Source: Gammaproteobacteria bacterium
GTDB lineage: Bacteria; Pseudomonadota; Gammaproteobacteria; Ga0077536
NCBI GenBank assembly: GCA_024235015.1
Contig: JACKNG010000004.1
Location: 310,001 to 374,000 of the forward strand
DNA: 64,000 nucleotides
Direction of reading: 5' to 3'
The notes beneath the pieces were generated by a model that saw only the letters and a program-made list of their open reading frames with translations, did not search any database and was not told the DNA's origin. Position 1 is the first letter of the stretch. Every line of letters starts with the position of its first letter. Made by a program: the position numbers and the translations under genes. Positions 7,953 through 17,133 of the stretch are shown piece after piece.

Positions 7953-9623
7953 CTACTGCGCGGTGATCTTGTACAGCGCGGTGGTGCGATCCGAGGAGAC
8001 GTAGATGTCGCCACCGGCGCCGATCCCGACACCGGTCTGGATGTAGCCCGCAGGCGTGCCCTTGGCGCCCGGGTAACCGAGCGCAAGATTGCGCGCGATC
8101 GCCTCGACCTGTCCGCTCCTCGGATCGATGCGCACCACGCGCTGCCGGCCCACCTCGGCCAGCACGATGCTGCCATCGGGCGCGACGTCGAAACCCTCGG
8201 GATGATCGAGCCCGCCCGCGACCACCTGCCGGGCGCCGCTCGCGAGATCGATGCGCAGCAACGCGCCGCCCAGCACGTCGCTGACGTAGACCGCGTCCGC
8301 GCCGGCCGGGCGCATGGCGGCGAGGCCGGGCAGGCCCTCGGCGACCACCGTGCGCGTACCCGGGGCGGCACCGCTGATACGCAGCAGGCGGCCGTGGCCT
8401 TGCTCGGCCACCAGCACGTCGCCGTTGGCCAGCAGCACGGCGTCGACCGGGTCGGCTAGGTCGTGGTAGACGGCGCGCGAGGTGTCCTGCACGCGGTCGT
8501 AGACTTCGACCGCGTCGGTGAACCAGCTCGCGGTGACGATGAGATCGCCCTGCACGTTGACCGCCATCGGCCAGGCCATGGGATCGCGGATGCCGCGGCG
8601 GACCACGTGCACCGCGCCACTGTCGCCATCGATGCGGCGGAAGGCGAACAGATCGCCGAGATAGACCTGGTCGACGCCGTCGACGGTGACGACGTCGAGC
8701 CCGCCCGGTACCGACAGGCGGCTCCGCGTGACGGTGCGGGTGGCGCCGGTACGGGTGTTCACCGCGTACACGGCATTGTCGACCATGTTGGTGATGTAGA
8801 GACGGTCGTGTGCATCGAAGGCGAGATTGTCGATCGCCGTGTCGACGGTGGCGACGAGGGTCTGCTCGCCGCTCGTGACGTCGACCCGCACGATGCGGCC
8901 GAGCTTGCTGTCGGCGACGTAGAGCTGCCCGCGGCTGTCGAAGTTGACCGCCACCGGCAAGCCGAAGCCGCTGGCGACGGTGGATACCGCGCCGGTCTCG
9001 ACATCGATCCGTACCACCACGCCCTGGTAGATGAGCGGGCCGTAGAGATGACCCGCGCCATCGAAATCGAAGCCGTTCAGGCCGCCGAGATCGCTCGCGA
9101 CGCGGCGCGGCGGATGCTTGCCGGCCGGGTCGAGCTCCCACAGCGCGTCGCCCCACAGCACCTGGGTGACGAACAGGCGGCCGTCGTCGCGGAAGGCCAC
9201 CGAGTTGGCGCCGGGGAGGTTGTCGGCGAGGACGCTGATGCTGCCGTCCGGGCGGCGCACGAAGACCTCGCCGGTCAGGATCGACGTCCACACCAGCGAG
9301 CCGTCGGGGCCGAACTCGAGGTCGTCGGCGCAGCCCCGTGGCGGACCGACGAGCTGCGTTGCTTCGCCGCTCCGGGTATCCACGGTGTAGATGGCCTGGC
9401 CCATGACGCTGCCGACCAGCAGGTGGTCGTCGCGATCGAAGGTCAGGCCGTGGATGCTGAGGAAATCCGCGCCCGGCACCAGGAACTGGACGAGGTAGTC
9501 GCTGCCGGTGCCGGTGAAGTCGACCAGCGGCGGGGCCTCCCCGCCCTGCGCCGCGCCGCCCACGGCCAGGGCCAGCAGCAGCGCCGGCGCCCGCCCGTGG
9601 CAGGCGCCGCGCCGCACCCTCAT
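7953..9623 (-). CDS. Exported NHL/SMP-30-type beta-propeller protein
   Basis: Predicted six-bladed propeller protein of 556 residues with an N-terminal signal peptide (basic start, then PALLLALAVGGAAQG). The body consists of repeats of the form DDLEFGPDGSLVW, NGFDFDGAGHLYG, DNLAFDAHDRLYI and EGFDVAPDGSIVLAEVG, as in the SMP-30/gluconolactonase/NHL group. Some members are metal-dependent lactonases or lyases, others only bind ligands. Its ATG overlaps the stop of the dimethylformamidase large-subunit gene (ATGA), so the two are translationally coupled. This places a likely periplasmic propeller in an amide-hydrolysing operon, perhaps to capture a substrate or open a lactone; that role is inference. 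Confidence 0.75.
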   Translation of the reverse strand: MRVRRGACHGRAPALLLALAVGGAAQGGEAPPLVDFTGTGSDYLVQFLVPGADFLSIHGLTFDRDDHLLVGSVMGQAIYTVDTRSGEATQLVGPPRGCADDLEFGPDGSLVWTSILTGEVFVRRPDGSISVLADNLPGANSVAFRDDGRLFVTQVLWGDALWELDPAGKHPPRRVASDLGGLNGFDFDGAGHLYGPLIYQGVVVRIDVETGAVSTVASGFGLPVAVNFDSRGQLYVADSKLGRIVRVDVTSGEQTLVATVDTAIDNLAFDAHDRLYITNMVDNAVYAVNTRTGATRTVTRSRLSVPGGLDVVTVDGVDQVYLGDLFAFRRIDGDSGAVHVVRRGIRDPMAWPMAVNVQGDLIVTASWFTDAVEVYDRVQDTSRAVYHDLADPVDAVLLANGDVLVAEQGHGRLLRISGAAPGTRTVVAEGLPGLAAMRPAGADAVYVSDVLGGALLRIDLASGARQVVAGGLDHPEGFDVAPDGSIVLAEVGRQRVVRIDPRSGQVEAIARNLALGYPGAKGTPAGYIQTGVGIGAGGDIYVSSDRTTALYKITAQ

Positions 9624-11881
9624 CTCAACGGCCCGTCGGCGGCGAAGCGCCGCAGCACGTTGGCCGTGATCACGGCGACGTCGTTGTCGCAGCCGTTCCA
9701 CGGCAGGGCCTGGCCCCAGGCGATGGAGCCGGTCGAGAACACCGCGCCACCGTTCAAGGTCGCGGCGTAGGTCATGTCGGCGCGGACCTGGAAGTCCTGG
9801 GTGCCGCCGGTGCCCGGCAGGTTGAACATGATCTCCTCGGCGACGTGCGGGTAGTTGTCGGAGAAGGGTTCGGAAGTCGCCAGCAGGTAAGTGCCGGGCG
9901 GCGTGCCGAGGGCGAGGTCGTAGCGATCGACCTCGAGGCCGGCCGCGCCGCCGAGGGCCAGACCCTGGTCGCCGAAACGCTCGCCCGCCACGCCCTCGAA
10001 GATCCAGGCACAGGCCGGGTCGTAGGAATCCGGCAGACGCTCGTAGGGCTTGCACTCGTCCATGCCCTCGCTGGCGAAGCCGACGCCGGTCAATTTCTGC
10101 GGCGGCCGGCCGCGGTTGCGCCACAGCCCGCTGCGTTCGCCGTTGGTCGCCATGTAGTGCTCGCCGGGCTCGGCCTGCCAGGCGCGCGAGCCGGAATCGA
10201 GTTTGCGCACTTCCATGCACCAGGGTTCGCCGTCGCGGAAGGACACCACCCAGTAGTAGCCGTTGGCGCCGAGGTACATGACGCGGCCACCCTGGGCGAG
10301 GTAGTCCTCGGTGGCGTCCATCATGGCCTCGGAGTAGTACTCGGAGTGGGTGCCGTTCAGGACCACGTTGTAGGGCGCGAGGCAGGCCACGCCCTCGCGG
10401 TGGAGGTCTTCGTCGGTGATGACGTCGTACTCGAAGCCGCCGAGTTCGAGAAAGGCGACGATGGACATGTCGGCCGGGAACTGCCACGGCAGGCTGTGGC
10501 CGGCCATGCGGTGGCGCGGGCGTAGGTTCATGACCGGGCGGCGGTAGGACGAGTAGCACACGCCGGCGCCGTCGTCGTGGTGGTCGTAGGTCGACTTGCC
10601 CCACTCGGGATGGTTGGCAAGCAGGAAGTCCCATGCGTAGAGATTCAACGTGTGGCCGGTGACGGCCTCGACCCCGGGCGTTTCGACCAGCACGAAATGC
10701 TCGTTGGCGTAGGCGAGGTAGCTCGCCGTCGGCATCAGCATGGCGATCTTGGCCGTCGGACGCGCCGGGCGCACGAACACCGTCACGTGATCCTCGATGC
10801 CATCGGCGCGCACGCGCAGCGCGTACACGCCGCTCTTGAAGTCGGCCGGGATGGTCCAGGTCACCGACGGCGTCCAGCGGCAGTCGATGATGGCGTCGTC
10901 GTTGTACTGCACGCCGCCGTATTCCTGCGGCGCGAGGCGGTAGCAGTCGTTGCGGCCGTTCCAGTTGTAACCGGTCATGCCGCGCACGGGGCGGTTGTAG
11001 CCGCGGCCCGGCAGCTGGTGGGGGCCGATGTCGAAGACGGTGTCGCCGATGCCCTGGTCGGTGTAACCGATGGTCGGATCCCAGTAGGCGGCGAGCCCCG
11101 CGGCCGGCGGCGGCGCGCCGTCACGCATCGCATCGAGTTCGTCGCGGCCGAGCACGCGGGCGTGCACGCCGGCACGGTCGATCTTGCCGTTGTAGAGGCC
11201 ACCGACCATGCGCCGTTCGTGCTGCCAGGCGTGGAAGCCGGCAAGCAGGAACGGCCCCTCCGCCGTTGCCGGGCGCAAACGCGTGGTGTGGCTGACATGG
11301 CTCGCGTCGTCGCGCGGGAAGGCACGGCTCTGGTGGCCGTTGTAGGCGTTGACGACCGCTTCCTGGTAGAGCGTGACGGCGCCGCTGGCGGCATCGTAGG
11401 TGGCGGCGACGAAGTACCACACGCGTGGCACCAGCGCGCGATCGGCGCTGAGTTCGGCGACCTCCCGGCCGTCACCGAGACGCAGGCACAGGCGGCCGTC
11501 GCCGTCGATGCCGAGACCGTAGCCCTTGCGGGCATGGTCGTCGTAGCAGCCGAGCAGGGCCTGGCGGCCGCGGCCCGGGGTGGTCGCGCAGACGAAGGCA
11601 TGCAGGGTGAAGCTGTCGCCGCCCGGCAGGCAGGCGTCGGCGTCGTCGACGACCAGGAAGCTGCCGACCTGGGTCGGCTGGTAGCCGAGCGCGACGCGGC
11701 CGTTGCAGGCGGCCTCGATTTCGCGCTCGATGAAGCCGGGGCCGCCCGGGTGCTCGTCGCCGTGGACGAGGCGTACGAGGTGCACTTCGGCATCGCGCGC
11801 ACGGTTCGAGCTCAGCATGAAGTGGACGGTGTCGCCCGCGCGGGCGGACAGGTGATCGCAGTAGCCGGTGACGTATTCCAT
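9620..11881 (-). CDS. dmfA2: N,N-dimethylformamidase large (beta) subunit
   Basis: Catalytic subunit of a dimethylformamidase-type amidohydrolase, which splits N,N-dimethylformamide into dimethylamine and formate. Its 753 residues compare with roughly 760 in characterised enzymes. Residues about 85-250 look like a LamG/concanavalin-type jelly roll (LCLRLGDGREVAEL, WYFVAATYDAASG); the rest resembles the glutamine-amidotransferase-like catalytic part. In the family a mononuclear iron is held by two tyrosines and a glutamate; THSEY at 511-515 offers Glu514 and His512, and tyrosines occur at 388/391 and 443/446. The small-subunit gene lies five bases upstream and the propeller gene overlaps downstream. 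Homologs are numerous and the natural substrate may be another amide. Confidence 0.85.
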   Translation of the reverse strand: MEYVTGYCDHLSARAGDTVHFMLSSNRARDAEVHLVRLVHGDEHPGGPGFIEREIEAACNGRVALGYQPTQVGSFLVVDDADACLPGGDSFTLHAFVCATTPGRGRQALLGCYDDHARKGYGLGIDGDGRLCLRLGDGREVAELSADRALVPRVWYFVAATYDAASGAVTLYQEAVVNAYNGHQSRAFPRDDASHVSHTTRLRPATAEGPFLLAGFHAWQHERRMVGGLYNGKIDRAGVHARVLGRDELDAMRDGAPPPAAGLAAYWDPTIGYTDQGIGDTVFDIGPHQLPGRGYNRPVRGMTGYNWNGRNDCYRLAPQEYGGVQYNDDAIIDCRWTPSVTWTIPADFKSGVYALRVRADGIEDHVTVFVRPARPTAKIAMLMPTASYLAYANEHFVLVETPGVEAVTGHTLNLYAWDFLLANHPEWGKSTYDHHDDGAGVCYSSYRRPVMNLRPRHRMAGHSLPWQFPADMSIVAFLELGGFEYDVITDEDLHREGVACLAPYNVVLNGTHSEYYSEAMMDATEDYLAQGGRVMYLGANGYYWVVSFRDGEPWCMEVRKLDSGSRAWQAEPGEHYMATNGERSGLWRNRGRPPQKLTGVGFASEGMDECKPYERLPDSYDPACAWIFEGVAGERFGDQGLALGGAAGLEVDRYDLALGTPPGTYLLATSEPFSDNYPHVAEEIMFNLPGTGGTQDFQVRADMTYAATLNGGAVFSTGSIAWGQALPWNGCDNDVAVITANVLRRFAADGPLR

Positions 11882-11886
11882 GGCGC

Positions 11887-12246
11887 TCAACCCCCGTTCG
11901 CCTTGAGGCGTTCGACGTGGCGCAGGAAGACCGCGTGCAGGGCCTCGTTCTCGTCGGTGTAGACGGTGTCGTCCACCGGCTCGGGGCCCGCGCCGGGGCG
12001 CACCGGCAGGCGGATCACCTGCCATTCGCGGCACGGTACGCGCGAGTACAGGGCGAAGGCCGGGGCCTTGCGTATCCAGTTCAGCACGCGCTCGAGGGCG
12101 TCGCTGTGGCGGCCGAGCGGCTTGCGCCGGTACTCGTCGATGAGATCTTCGGTGATGAGCGCGCGCAGCTCGTCTTCGAGGCGCGCATTGAAGCGGTGCA
12201 GGCAGATCAGCTGGCGATCCGCCGGCTGGGCGGTGGCGGTGGACAT
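11887..12246 (-). CDS. dmfA1: N,N-dimethylformamidase small (alpha) subunit
   Basis: Small, mostly helical subunit of 119 residues that pairs with the catalytic chain; characterised enzymes are assembled from both subunits. Seen: ALITEDLIDEYRRKPLGRHS, a following helix ERVLNWIRKAP, then REWQVIRL, and the C-terminal signature NEALHAVFLRHVERLKA, which closely resembles the EEAMHAVFLRR ending of known small subunits. The start is an ATG with a GGGAGCC site. It is first in the operon; its stop lies five bases before the large-subunit ATG, so production is coupled. No catalytic residue is expected here. Confidence 0.83.
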   Translation of the reverse strand: MSTATAQPADRQLICLHRFNARLEDELRALITEDLIDEYRRKPLGRHSDALERVLNWIRKAPAFALYSRVPCREWQVIRLPVRPGAGPEPVDDTVYTDENEALHAVFLRHVERLKANGG

Positions 12247-12348
12247 GGTGGCTCCCCTTGACTCGAATGCCGCGATCGAGCGCGGCCCTTGTTCGCGTTG
12301 CCGAGTCTAGCCTGGATTCCGCGCGCCTGTCCGCCGCGGCCGCGACTC

Positions 12349-13032
12349 TCAGGCCGGGCCGAGCCCGGCCAGCGCCGGCAGCAGCGCGTCCATGGTGTCG
12401 ATGACGGCGTCGGCGCCGAGCGCATGCGGGTCGATGCCGCCAGCGTAACCGTAGCTGACGCAGACCACCGGCACGCCGGCGGCCCGCGCGGCGCCGACGT
12501 CGGCTGCCGAGTCGCCGACCATCACGAGCGCGGTGGGGGCCACGCCGAGCTGGCGCGCGGCCTCGCGCAGCGGCGCGGGGTCGGGCTTCTTCTGCGCCAG
12601 GCTGTCGCCCGACAGGACGCAGCCGAAGTGGCCGCTGAGACCGAGCGTGTCGAGCAGCGGCGCGGTGAAGCGTGCCGGCTTGTTGGTGACTACGCCGAGT
12701 GCCCAGCCGCGCGCCGCGAGGGTGGCCAGGATCGCCATGACGCCGGGATAGATCCGCGTCTTCACGCACAGGCGCACGGCGTAGGCGTCGAGGAAGGCGG
12801 CGAAAACGGGATCGAACGAGGCGGGTGCGGCATCGTCGTCGACCGCGCCGGTCAGTGCGCGATGAATGAGCCGCGCCGCGCCGTGGCCGATGTAATCGCG
12901 CACCCGGGACTCGCCGATGGCGGCATGGCCGTGGGTAGTGAGGGCGTGGTCGACGGCGACGGCGATGTCGGGTGCGCTGTCGACCAGGGTACCGTCGAGG
13001 TCGAACAGGACCGCGCGACGCGGCGCGTTCAC
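12349..13032 (-). CDS. gph: Phosphoglycolate phosphatase
   Basis: HAD-superfamily phosphatase of 227 residues that removes 2-phosphoglycolate, formed in DNA repair or photorespiration. Motif I is FDLDGTLVDS (nucleophile and acid/base aspartates), motif II is VVTNK, and motif III/IV is KPDP with VMVGDSAADVGAARAAG. The start is a GTG at 13032 that overlaps the rpe stop codon (GTGA), giving translational coupling; rpe-gph is the usual order in proteobacteria. The helical cap lies between motif I and about residue 90. Nothing unusual is seen. Confidence 0.93.
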   Translation of the reverse strand: MNAPRRAVLFDLDGTLVDSAPDIAVAVDHALTTHGHAAIGESRVRDYIGHGAARLIHRALTGAVDDDAAPASFDPVFAAFLDAYAVRLCVKTRIYPGVMAILATLAARGWALGVVTNKPARFTAPLLDTLGLSGHFGCVLSGDSLAQKKPDPAPLREAARQLGVAPTALVMVGDSAADVGAARAAGVPVVCVSYGYAGGIDPHALGADAVIDTMDALLPALAGLGPA

Positions 13033-13706
13033 CCCGTGGCGGCCGCGATGGCCTCGCGCATCGCGGCGATGGTGGCGGCGTAGTCGCCGGGGCCGAAGAT
13101 GGCCGAGCCGGCAACGAAGGTGTCGGCGCCGGCGGCGGCGATGGCGCCGATGTTGTCGACCTTCACGCCGCCGTCGATCTCGAGACGAATGGGCAGGCCC
13201 GAGGCGTCGATGAGTTCGCGGGCGCGGGCCAGCTTGTCCAGCGCCGAGGGAATGAAGGACTGGCCGCCGAAGCCGGGGTTGACCGACATCAGCAGGACCA
13301 GGTCGAGCTTGTCCATGACGTACTCGAGGTGCGTGAGCGGCGTGGCCGGGTTCAGTACCAGCCCGGCCTGGAGGCCCGCCTCGCGGATGCGCGCGAGGCT
13401 GCGGTCGACGTGGCGGCTGGCCTCGGGGTGAAAGGTGATGACACTGGCACCGGCCGCGATGAAGTGCTCGATCAGGGCGTCGACCGGCTCGACCATGAGA
13501 TGCACGTCGATGGGCGCGGTGATGCCGTAGTTGCGCAGCGCCTGGCACACCATCGGCCCGATGGTGAGATTGGGCACGTAGTGGTTGTCCATGACGTCGA
13601 AGTGGATCCAGTCGGCGCCGGCAGCGACGACGGCGGCGACTTCCTCGCCGAGGCGGGCGAAGTCGGCCGAGAGTATCGAGGGCGCGATGAACGGAGGCTG
13701 TTGCAT
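13029..13706 (-). CDS. rpe: Ribulose-phosphate 3-epimerase
   Basis: Interconverts ribulose 5-phosphate and xylulose 5-phosphate in the pentose-phosphate and Calvin cycles. At 225 residues it is full length. Seen: APSILSADF at the N-terminus, DWIHFDVMDNHYVPN (metal-binding His and catalytic Asp), DVHLMVE, MSVNPGFGGQSF and LEIDGGV, all classic TIM-barrel loops of the family. I chose ATG 13706 (MQQPPFIAPS) because upstream codons in frame add only Arg/Pro-rich residues. It overlaps gph by four bases and is divergent from the DUF3530-like gene. Confidence 0.96.
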   Translation of the reverse strand: MQQPPFIAPSILSADFARLGEEVAAVVAAGADWIHFDVMDNHYVPNLTIGPMVCQALRNYGITAPIDVHLMVEPVDALIEHFIAAGASVITFHPEASRHVDRSLARIREAGLQAGLVLNPATPLTHLEYVMDKLDLVLLMSVNPGFGGQSFIPSALDKLARARELIDASGLPIRLEIDGGVKVDNIGAIAAAGADTFVAGSAIFGPGDYAATIAAMREAIAAATG

Positions 13707-13833
13707 GCCGGGGTCCCGTGATGTGGCTGGTGGCGCCGGCGGGCGCGCGCGCACTCTACCGTATCACCCGCTGCCCTGCATGGCAGGCCGGACCTCGCCT
13801 GCAGTGCGTGGGCCGGCGGCCGCTATAGCGGCC

Positions 13834-14742
13834 ATGCCCGTTCTCCCCGCGCAACGCTGCTGGCCGGTGATCGCTGCCCTGGCCCTGGGCCCGGGCCTGG
13901 CGGTGGCCCAGGACGCGGCCGACCCGGCGGCCGGCGTCGCCGCACCGGCCGATCCCGCGGCGCCTGCCGACCCGTCCGCCCAGCCGGCCGACGCCGCGGC
14001 CGATCCCGCCGCCGCCGATGCCGGGGCAGAACCGGCCGTCGCCCCGCCCGCCCCGGGCCCGCTCGAAGCCGTCCTGCTCGAGCGCTGCACGGCCGGACAC
14101 CTCGGCGGCGGCTGTGAAGCCCTCGAAGCGGCCGGCGCGCCCTTCCTGGTGCGTTTCGTCGATGCCCGCGAACCGCCGACCCGCGGTGCCCTGCTGGTGA
14201 TCCCGGGGCCGGCCCAGCTGATCACGGCCCAGCCCCTGTTCGCGGCGCTGGTCGACGAGTTCACCCCCAATGGCTGGGCCGTGCTCGGCGTCCAACTGCC
14301 GTTGCTCACGCGCAGCGCCACCCTGGCCGACTACGCAACGACCGAGGATGCCGCCCGCGCCCGCCTCGACGCCGCCCTGGCGCGCCTCGATGCGGCCGGT
14401 ATCACCGATGTCGTGGTGCTCGGACTCGAAGACGGTGCGGCGCTCGCCGCCCGCGCGCTGGCCGGTGGCTTCGGCGCCGGTCGCGTGCGCGCCTTTGCCA
14501 CGCGTGGCCGCTGGGAGGCGGCGGTCGCTCCCCTGCCCCTGCCGCGCCTGGAGTTGCTGCCCGAGCCCGATCCGCGGGCCGCGGAGCTGGCCGACGCGCG
14601 CCGCCGTGCGCTGGCCGCGAGCGGTGTCGAGGCTGCCGCCTTGAGCCTGCGCTATCCCGGCGCGGGGCCGCGTTTCACCGGTTTCGACGCCGCGCTCGCC
14701 CGCGACCTGCGCGGTTGGGTCAAGGTCTCGGCGGGCGGCTGA
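13834..14742 (+). CDS. DUF3530-like exported alpha/beta-hydrolase-related protein
   Basis: Probable periplasmic protein of 302 residues. ATG 13834 begins a signal peptide (PVIAALALGPGLAVAQ); earlier in-frame ATGs would bury it. Residues about 28-75 form an Ala/Pro/Asp linker built of PADP-like units. The rest has alpha/beta-hydrolase features: GALLVIPGPAQLI, NGWAVLGVQLPLL and a strand-turn VVVLGLEDGAALAARAL where the nucleophile elbow would lie. The expected GxSxG serine is replaced (LGLEDGA), so it is probably not a classical esterase. This fits DUF3530, whose function is unknown. It is divergent from rpe and convergent with the acyltransferase fusion. Confidence 0.62.
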   Translation: MPVLPAQRCWPVIAALALGPGLAVAQDAADPAAGVAAPADPAAPADPSAQPADAAADPAAADAGAEPAVAPPAPGPLEAVLLERCTAGHLGGGCEALEAAGAPFLVRFVDAREPPTRGALLVIPGPAQLITAQPLFAALVDEFTPNGWAVLGVQLPLLTRSATLADYATTEDAARARLDAALARLDAAGITDVVVLGLEDGAALAARALAGGFGAGRVRAFATRGRWEAAVAPLPLPRLELLPEPDPRAAELADARRRALAASGVEAAALSLRYPGAGPRFTGFDAALARDLRGWVKVSAGG

Positions 14743-14777
14743 ACGGCAGCGACGCCGGCGTTCGCGCCTGGTCGCCC

Positions 14778-17063
14778 TCAGTCGGCCGCCACGGCGCCGG
14801 CGTCGAGGCGCTCGAGGAAGGTCAGCACCCGCTCGTGGGTGTGGCCGACGTCCTCGTTGAGGATGCCGTGGCGTTCCGATTCCACCCAGTGCAGCTCCTT
14901 CCAGTGGGCGGCGACGCGGTCGTAGATGATGCTCGCGCTCTGCGGATCGACGACGTGGTCGGCGTCGGCCTGCACGACGCAGGTCGGCCGCTCGAGTTCC
15001 GGTAGCAGGCGCGTGGCGTGGGCGGCCAGGCGGGTCAGTTCGTAGAGCCCGCGCAGCGGCATGTGGCGATAGTTGATGTGCGGGTGCTCGGAATCGTTGG
15101 GGCGGAACGGCATCACGCCCTCGTAGGACGACAGCCAGCGCACCACCCGGTTGGCGCCGTGCATCAACGGCACGAAGCGCATGTTGCGGTTGCGGAACTT
15201 GATCGGCGCGCAGATCGCGCTGACCCCGGCGACGCGGGCGGGGTTCTCGCAGGCCGAGACCAGCGACAGGTTGCCGCCGGTGGAGAAGCCGACCAGGGCG
15301 TAGTCGTCGACGAAACCCTCGATGATGCGACGGCCGCGCTCGACGGCGTGTTGCCAGTCCTTCCACGAGCGCTCGCGCAGGTCCCACGGCGAGGTGCCGT
15401 GGCCCTTGAGCCGCACCCCCACGGTGAGGTAGCCGGCGGCCGCGAGCTTGTCGCCGAAGGCGCGCACCTCGGCCGGCGAGGCGAGGAAGCCGTGGGTCAG
15501 CACCACGCCGATGCGCCGACGCTCGTCCGGTACCAGCAGGAAGGGGCTGGGATCGGCGGTGGCGGTCTCGCGCGCGTTGATCTCGGCGTGCTTGGCCTTG
15601 CCGTAGAGCGCGCGGTCCCAGGCCAGGGCCTTGAGCTCGTCGTCGAACAGTTCACGCGCGAGCGCGGCCGGAGCGAGGTCGTCGGCCTGGGCGACGGCGC
15701 GCTCGACCGCGCTGGCCACCGGGGCCAGCGGCTCGACCTCGTTGGCATAGACCTCGATCGGGTTCTCGAGGCGGATGGCGTCGAATTCGTGCTGCTCGGC
15801 GAGCTTGTCGTGGAACACGATCTGGTCGTCGTCGTGGCTGATCAGCCCGACCCCGGCGGCCGAGTCGAGGAACTCGCTCAGCGCCGACGGCGCGCTGTCC
15901 AACACCGCCTGGTAGCGATCGGGATCGCACAGGCCGCGATGCAGCCGGATCTCGTCGTGCCCCTGCAGGTACTTGATGGCGAGGTAGAGGGCCCGGCGGA
16001 AGTTCGGTGCGGCGATCGCGCCGCGACCCTGCTCGACCTCGCGCAGGATGATCGAGGACGCGATGTGGGACAGGTTGACCGTTGCCGCCTGGTAGATCTC
16101 GCGCATGTAGTGGTCGCGCACGCGCACGATGACGCGGTTGGCGCCGTGGGTCGCGAGGCGGCGCAGCCAGCGATCCTCGAGGTAGGCGATGTCGAAGATG
16201 GCGCCGAGATTCGGCAGCTCGCGCGCGAGGTGGTTGACGATCGGCCACTCGTACCAGGTGAAGATGTCGTCGACCTGCTGGCTGCGGCCGAGGTTGATGT
16301 CCATGTCGGTGGCCTTGAGCAGGATGTTGCCCTCGACCACCAGTTCGTCCACGGCGCGCATGCTCAGGCCGCCGGTCAGCATCTCCGCGCCACGCCGCAG
16401 GATGTTGTCCGATACCCGTAGCGGGTAGAAGGTGATGTTGGCCGGCACCAGGTTGACGGGGCGGCGCGCGGCTTCGAGCAGGGCGTCGATCGAACCGAGC
16501 TGGCAGTCGTGCGCCCACTGGCGCAGGGTGTCGAGATCGCCGGCCGCTTCGCGGTAGCGCACCGCGCGCTGGAAGATGCGCAGGCCGATGGCCAGCCGTG
16601 CCGCGCCGGTGTGGTGTTTGCGCCGCTCGAGCGCGTGGCGCGAATAGATGCTGTAACGACCCTGCTCGTCGACGACCTGGCGATCCTTGACCATGCCGCC
16701 CTCGGGGAAGACCACGATCTTGCGCCCGCGCAGGATGTCGATGGCGAGCAGTTCCATCAGGTGGGGGTGCTTGTTGGGCACCACGCCGAGGTCGCGCAGC
16801 ACGCTGGCAAAACGATCGTTGCCGGCGAAGAACTGGGCCGCGGCGATGGAGCGGCAGTAAGCGCCGATCTCCTGGTAGATCAGGTATTGCGGGATGAAGG
16901 TCTCGACGCGCGCGAAGTGGTTGAACAGGAAAATGCTGGCATCGTCGATCTGGCGCGGGGCGTGGTGCATCTTGATGCGTACGCCGAGCACCTTGCGCAC
17001 CTGCTCGAAGGCCCGCGCGCACCAGTCGTAGGTCTGCTGGTTGAGGTCGAAATAGCCGTCCAC
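14778..17063 (-). CDS. Acyltransferase/alpha-beta hydrolase fusion protein
   Basis: A 761-residue two-domain protein started by GTG. The N-terminal part is a glycerol-phosphate acyltransferase (PlsC-like) domain: NHFARVETF at 48-56 stands where NHxxxxD is usual, and VFPEGG at 118-123 is the second acyltransferase block. A long helical region follows. From about residue 515 there is a serine alpha/beta hydrolase of the monoglyceride-lipase/S33 type: LTHGF at 522-526 (oxyanion), GFSTGG at 592-597 with nucleophile Ser594, an Asp in ADADHVVDP (700-707) and His732 in ERHGIL. One chain could thus both acylate and deacylate lipids. It has no signal peptide; the acyltransferase is probably peripheral on the inner membrane. 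Confidence 0.82.
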   Translation of the reverse strand: MDGYFDLNQQTYDWCARAFEQVRKVLGVRIKMHHAPRQIDDASIFLFNHFARVETFIPQYLIYQEIGAYCRSIAAAQFFAGNDRFASVLRDLGVVPNKHPHLMELLAIDILRGRKIVVFPEGGMVKDRQVVDEQGRYSIYSRHALERRKHHTGAARLAIGLRIFQRAVRYREAAGDLDTLRQWAHDCQLGSIDALLEAARRPVNLVPANITFYPLRVSDNILRRGAEMLTGGLSMRAVDELVVEGNILLKATDMDINLGRSQQVDDIFTWYEWPIVNHLARELPNLGAIFDIAYLEDRWLRRLATHGANRVIVRVRDHYMREIYQAATVNLSHIASSIILREVEQGRGAIAAPNFRRALYLAIKYLQGHDEIRLHRGLCDPDRYQAVLDSAPSALSEFLDSAAGVGLISHDDDQIVFHDKLAEQHEFDAIRLENPIEVYANEVEPLAPVASAVERAVAQADDLAPAALARELFDDELKALAWDRALYGKAKHAEINARETATADPSPFLLVPDERRRIGVVLTHGFLASPAEVRAFGDKLAAAGYLTVGVRLKGHGTSPWDLRERSWKDWQHAVERGRRIIEGFVDDYALVGFSTGGNLSLVSACENPARVAGVSAICAPIKFRNRNMRFVPLMHGANRVVRWLSSYEGVMPFRPNDSEHPHINYRHMPLRGLYELTRLAAHATRLLPELERPTCVVQADADHVVDPQSASIIYDRVAAHWKELHWVESERHGILNEDVGHTHERVLTFLERLDAGAVAAD

Positions 17064-17133
17064 GCCGGGCCTTGTCGTGCACCGAGACGGCGCCCAGCAT
17101 AGAGGCGCGTACGGCGCCGGGACAAGCGGTCGT

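Noticed and set aside
9624..10634. Extension of the propeller frame upstream by 337 residues
   Set aside because: It runs through the dimethylformamidase gene in another frame and is Arg/Pro-rich; the signal peptide starts at 9623 with an ATGA junction.
11882..13114. Extension of the large-subunit frame upstream over the small subunit and gph
   Set aside because: The added part overlaps two recognised genes and is Arg/Ala-rich; ATG 11881 fits the known subunit length.
15018..16421. A 467-residue plus-strand frame inside the acyltransferase-hydrolase gene
   Set aside because: Same antisense shadow pattern; the minus strand carries catalytic motifs.
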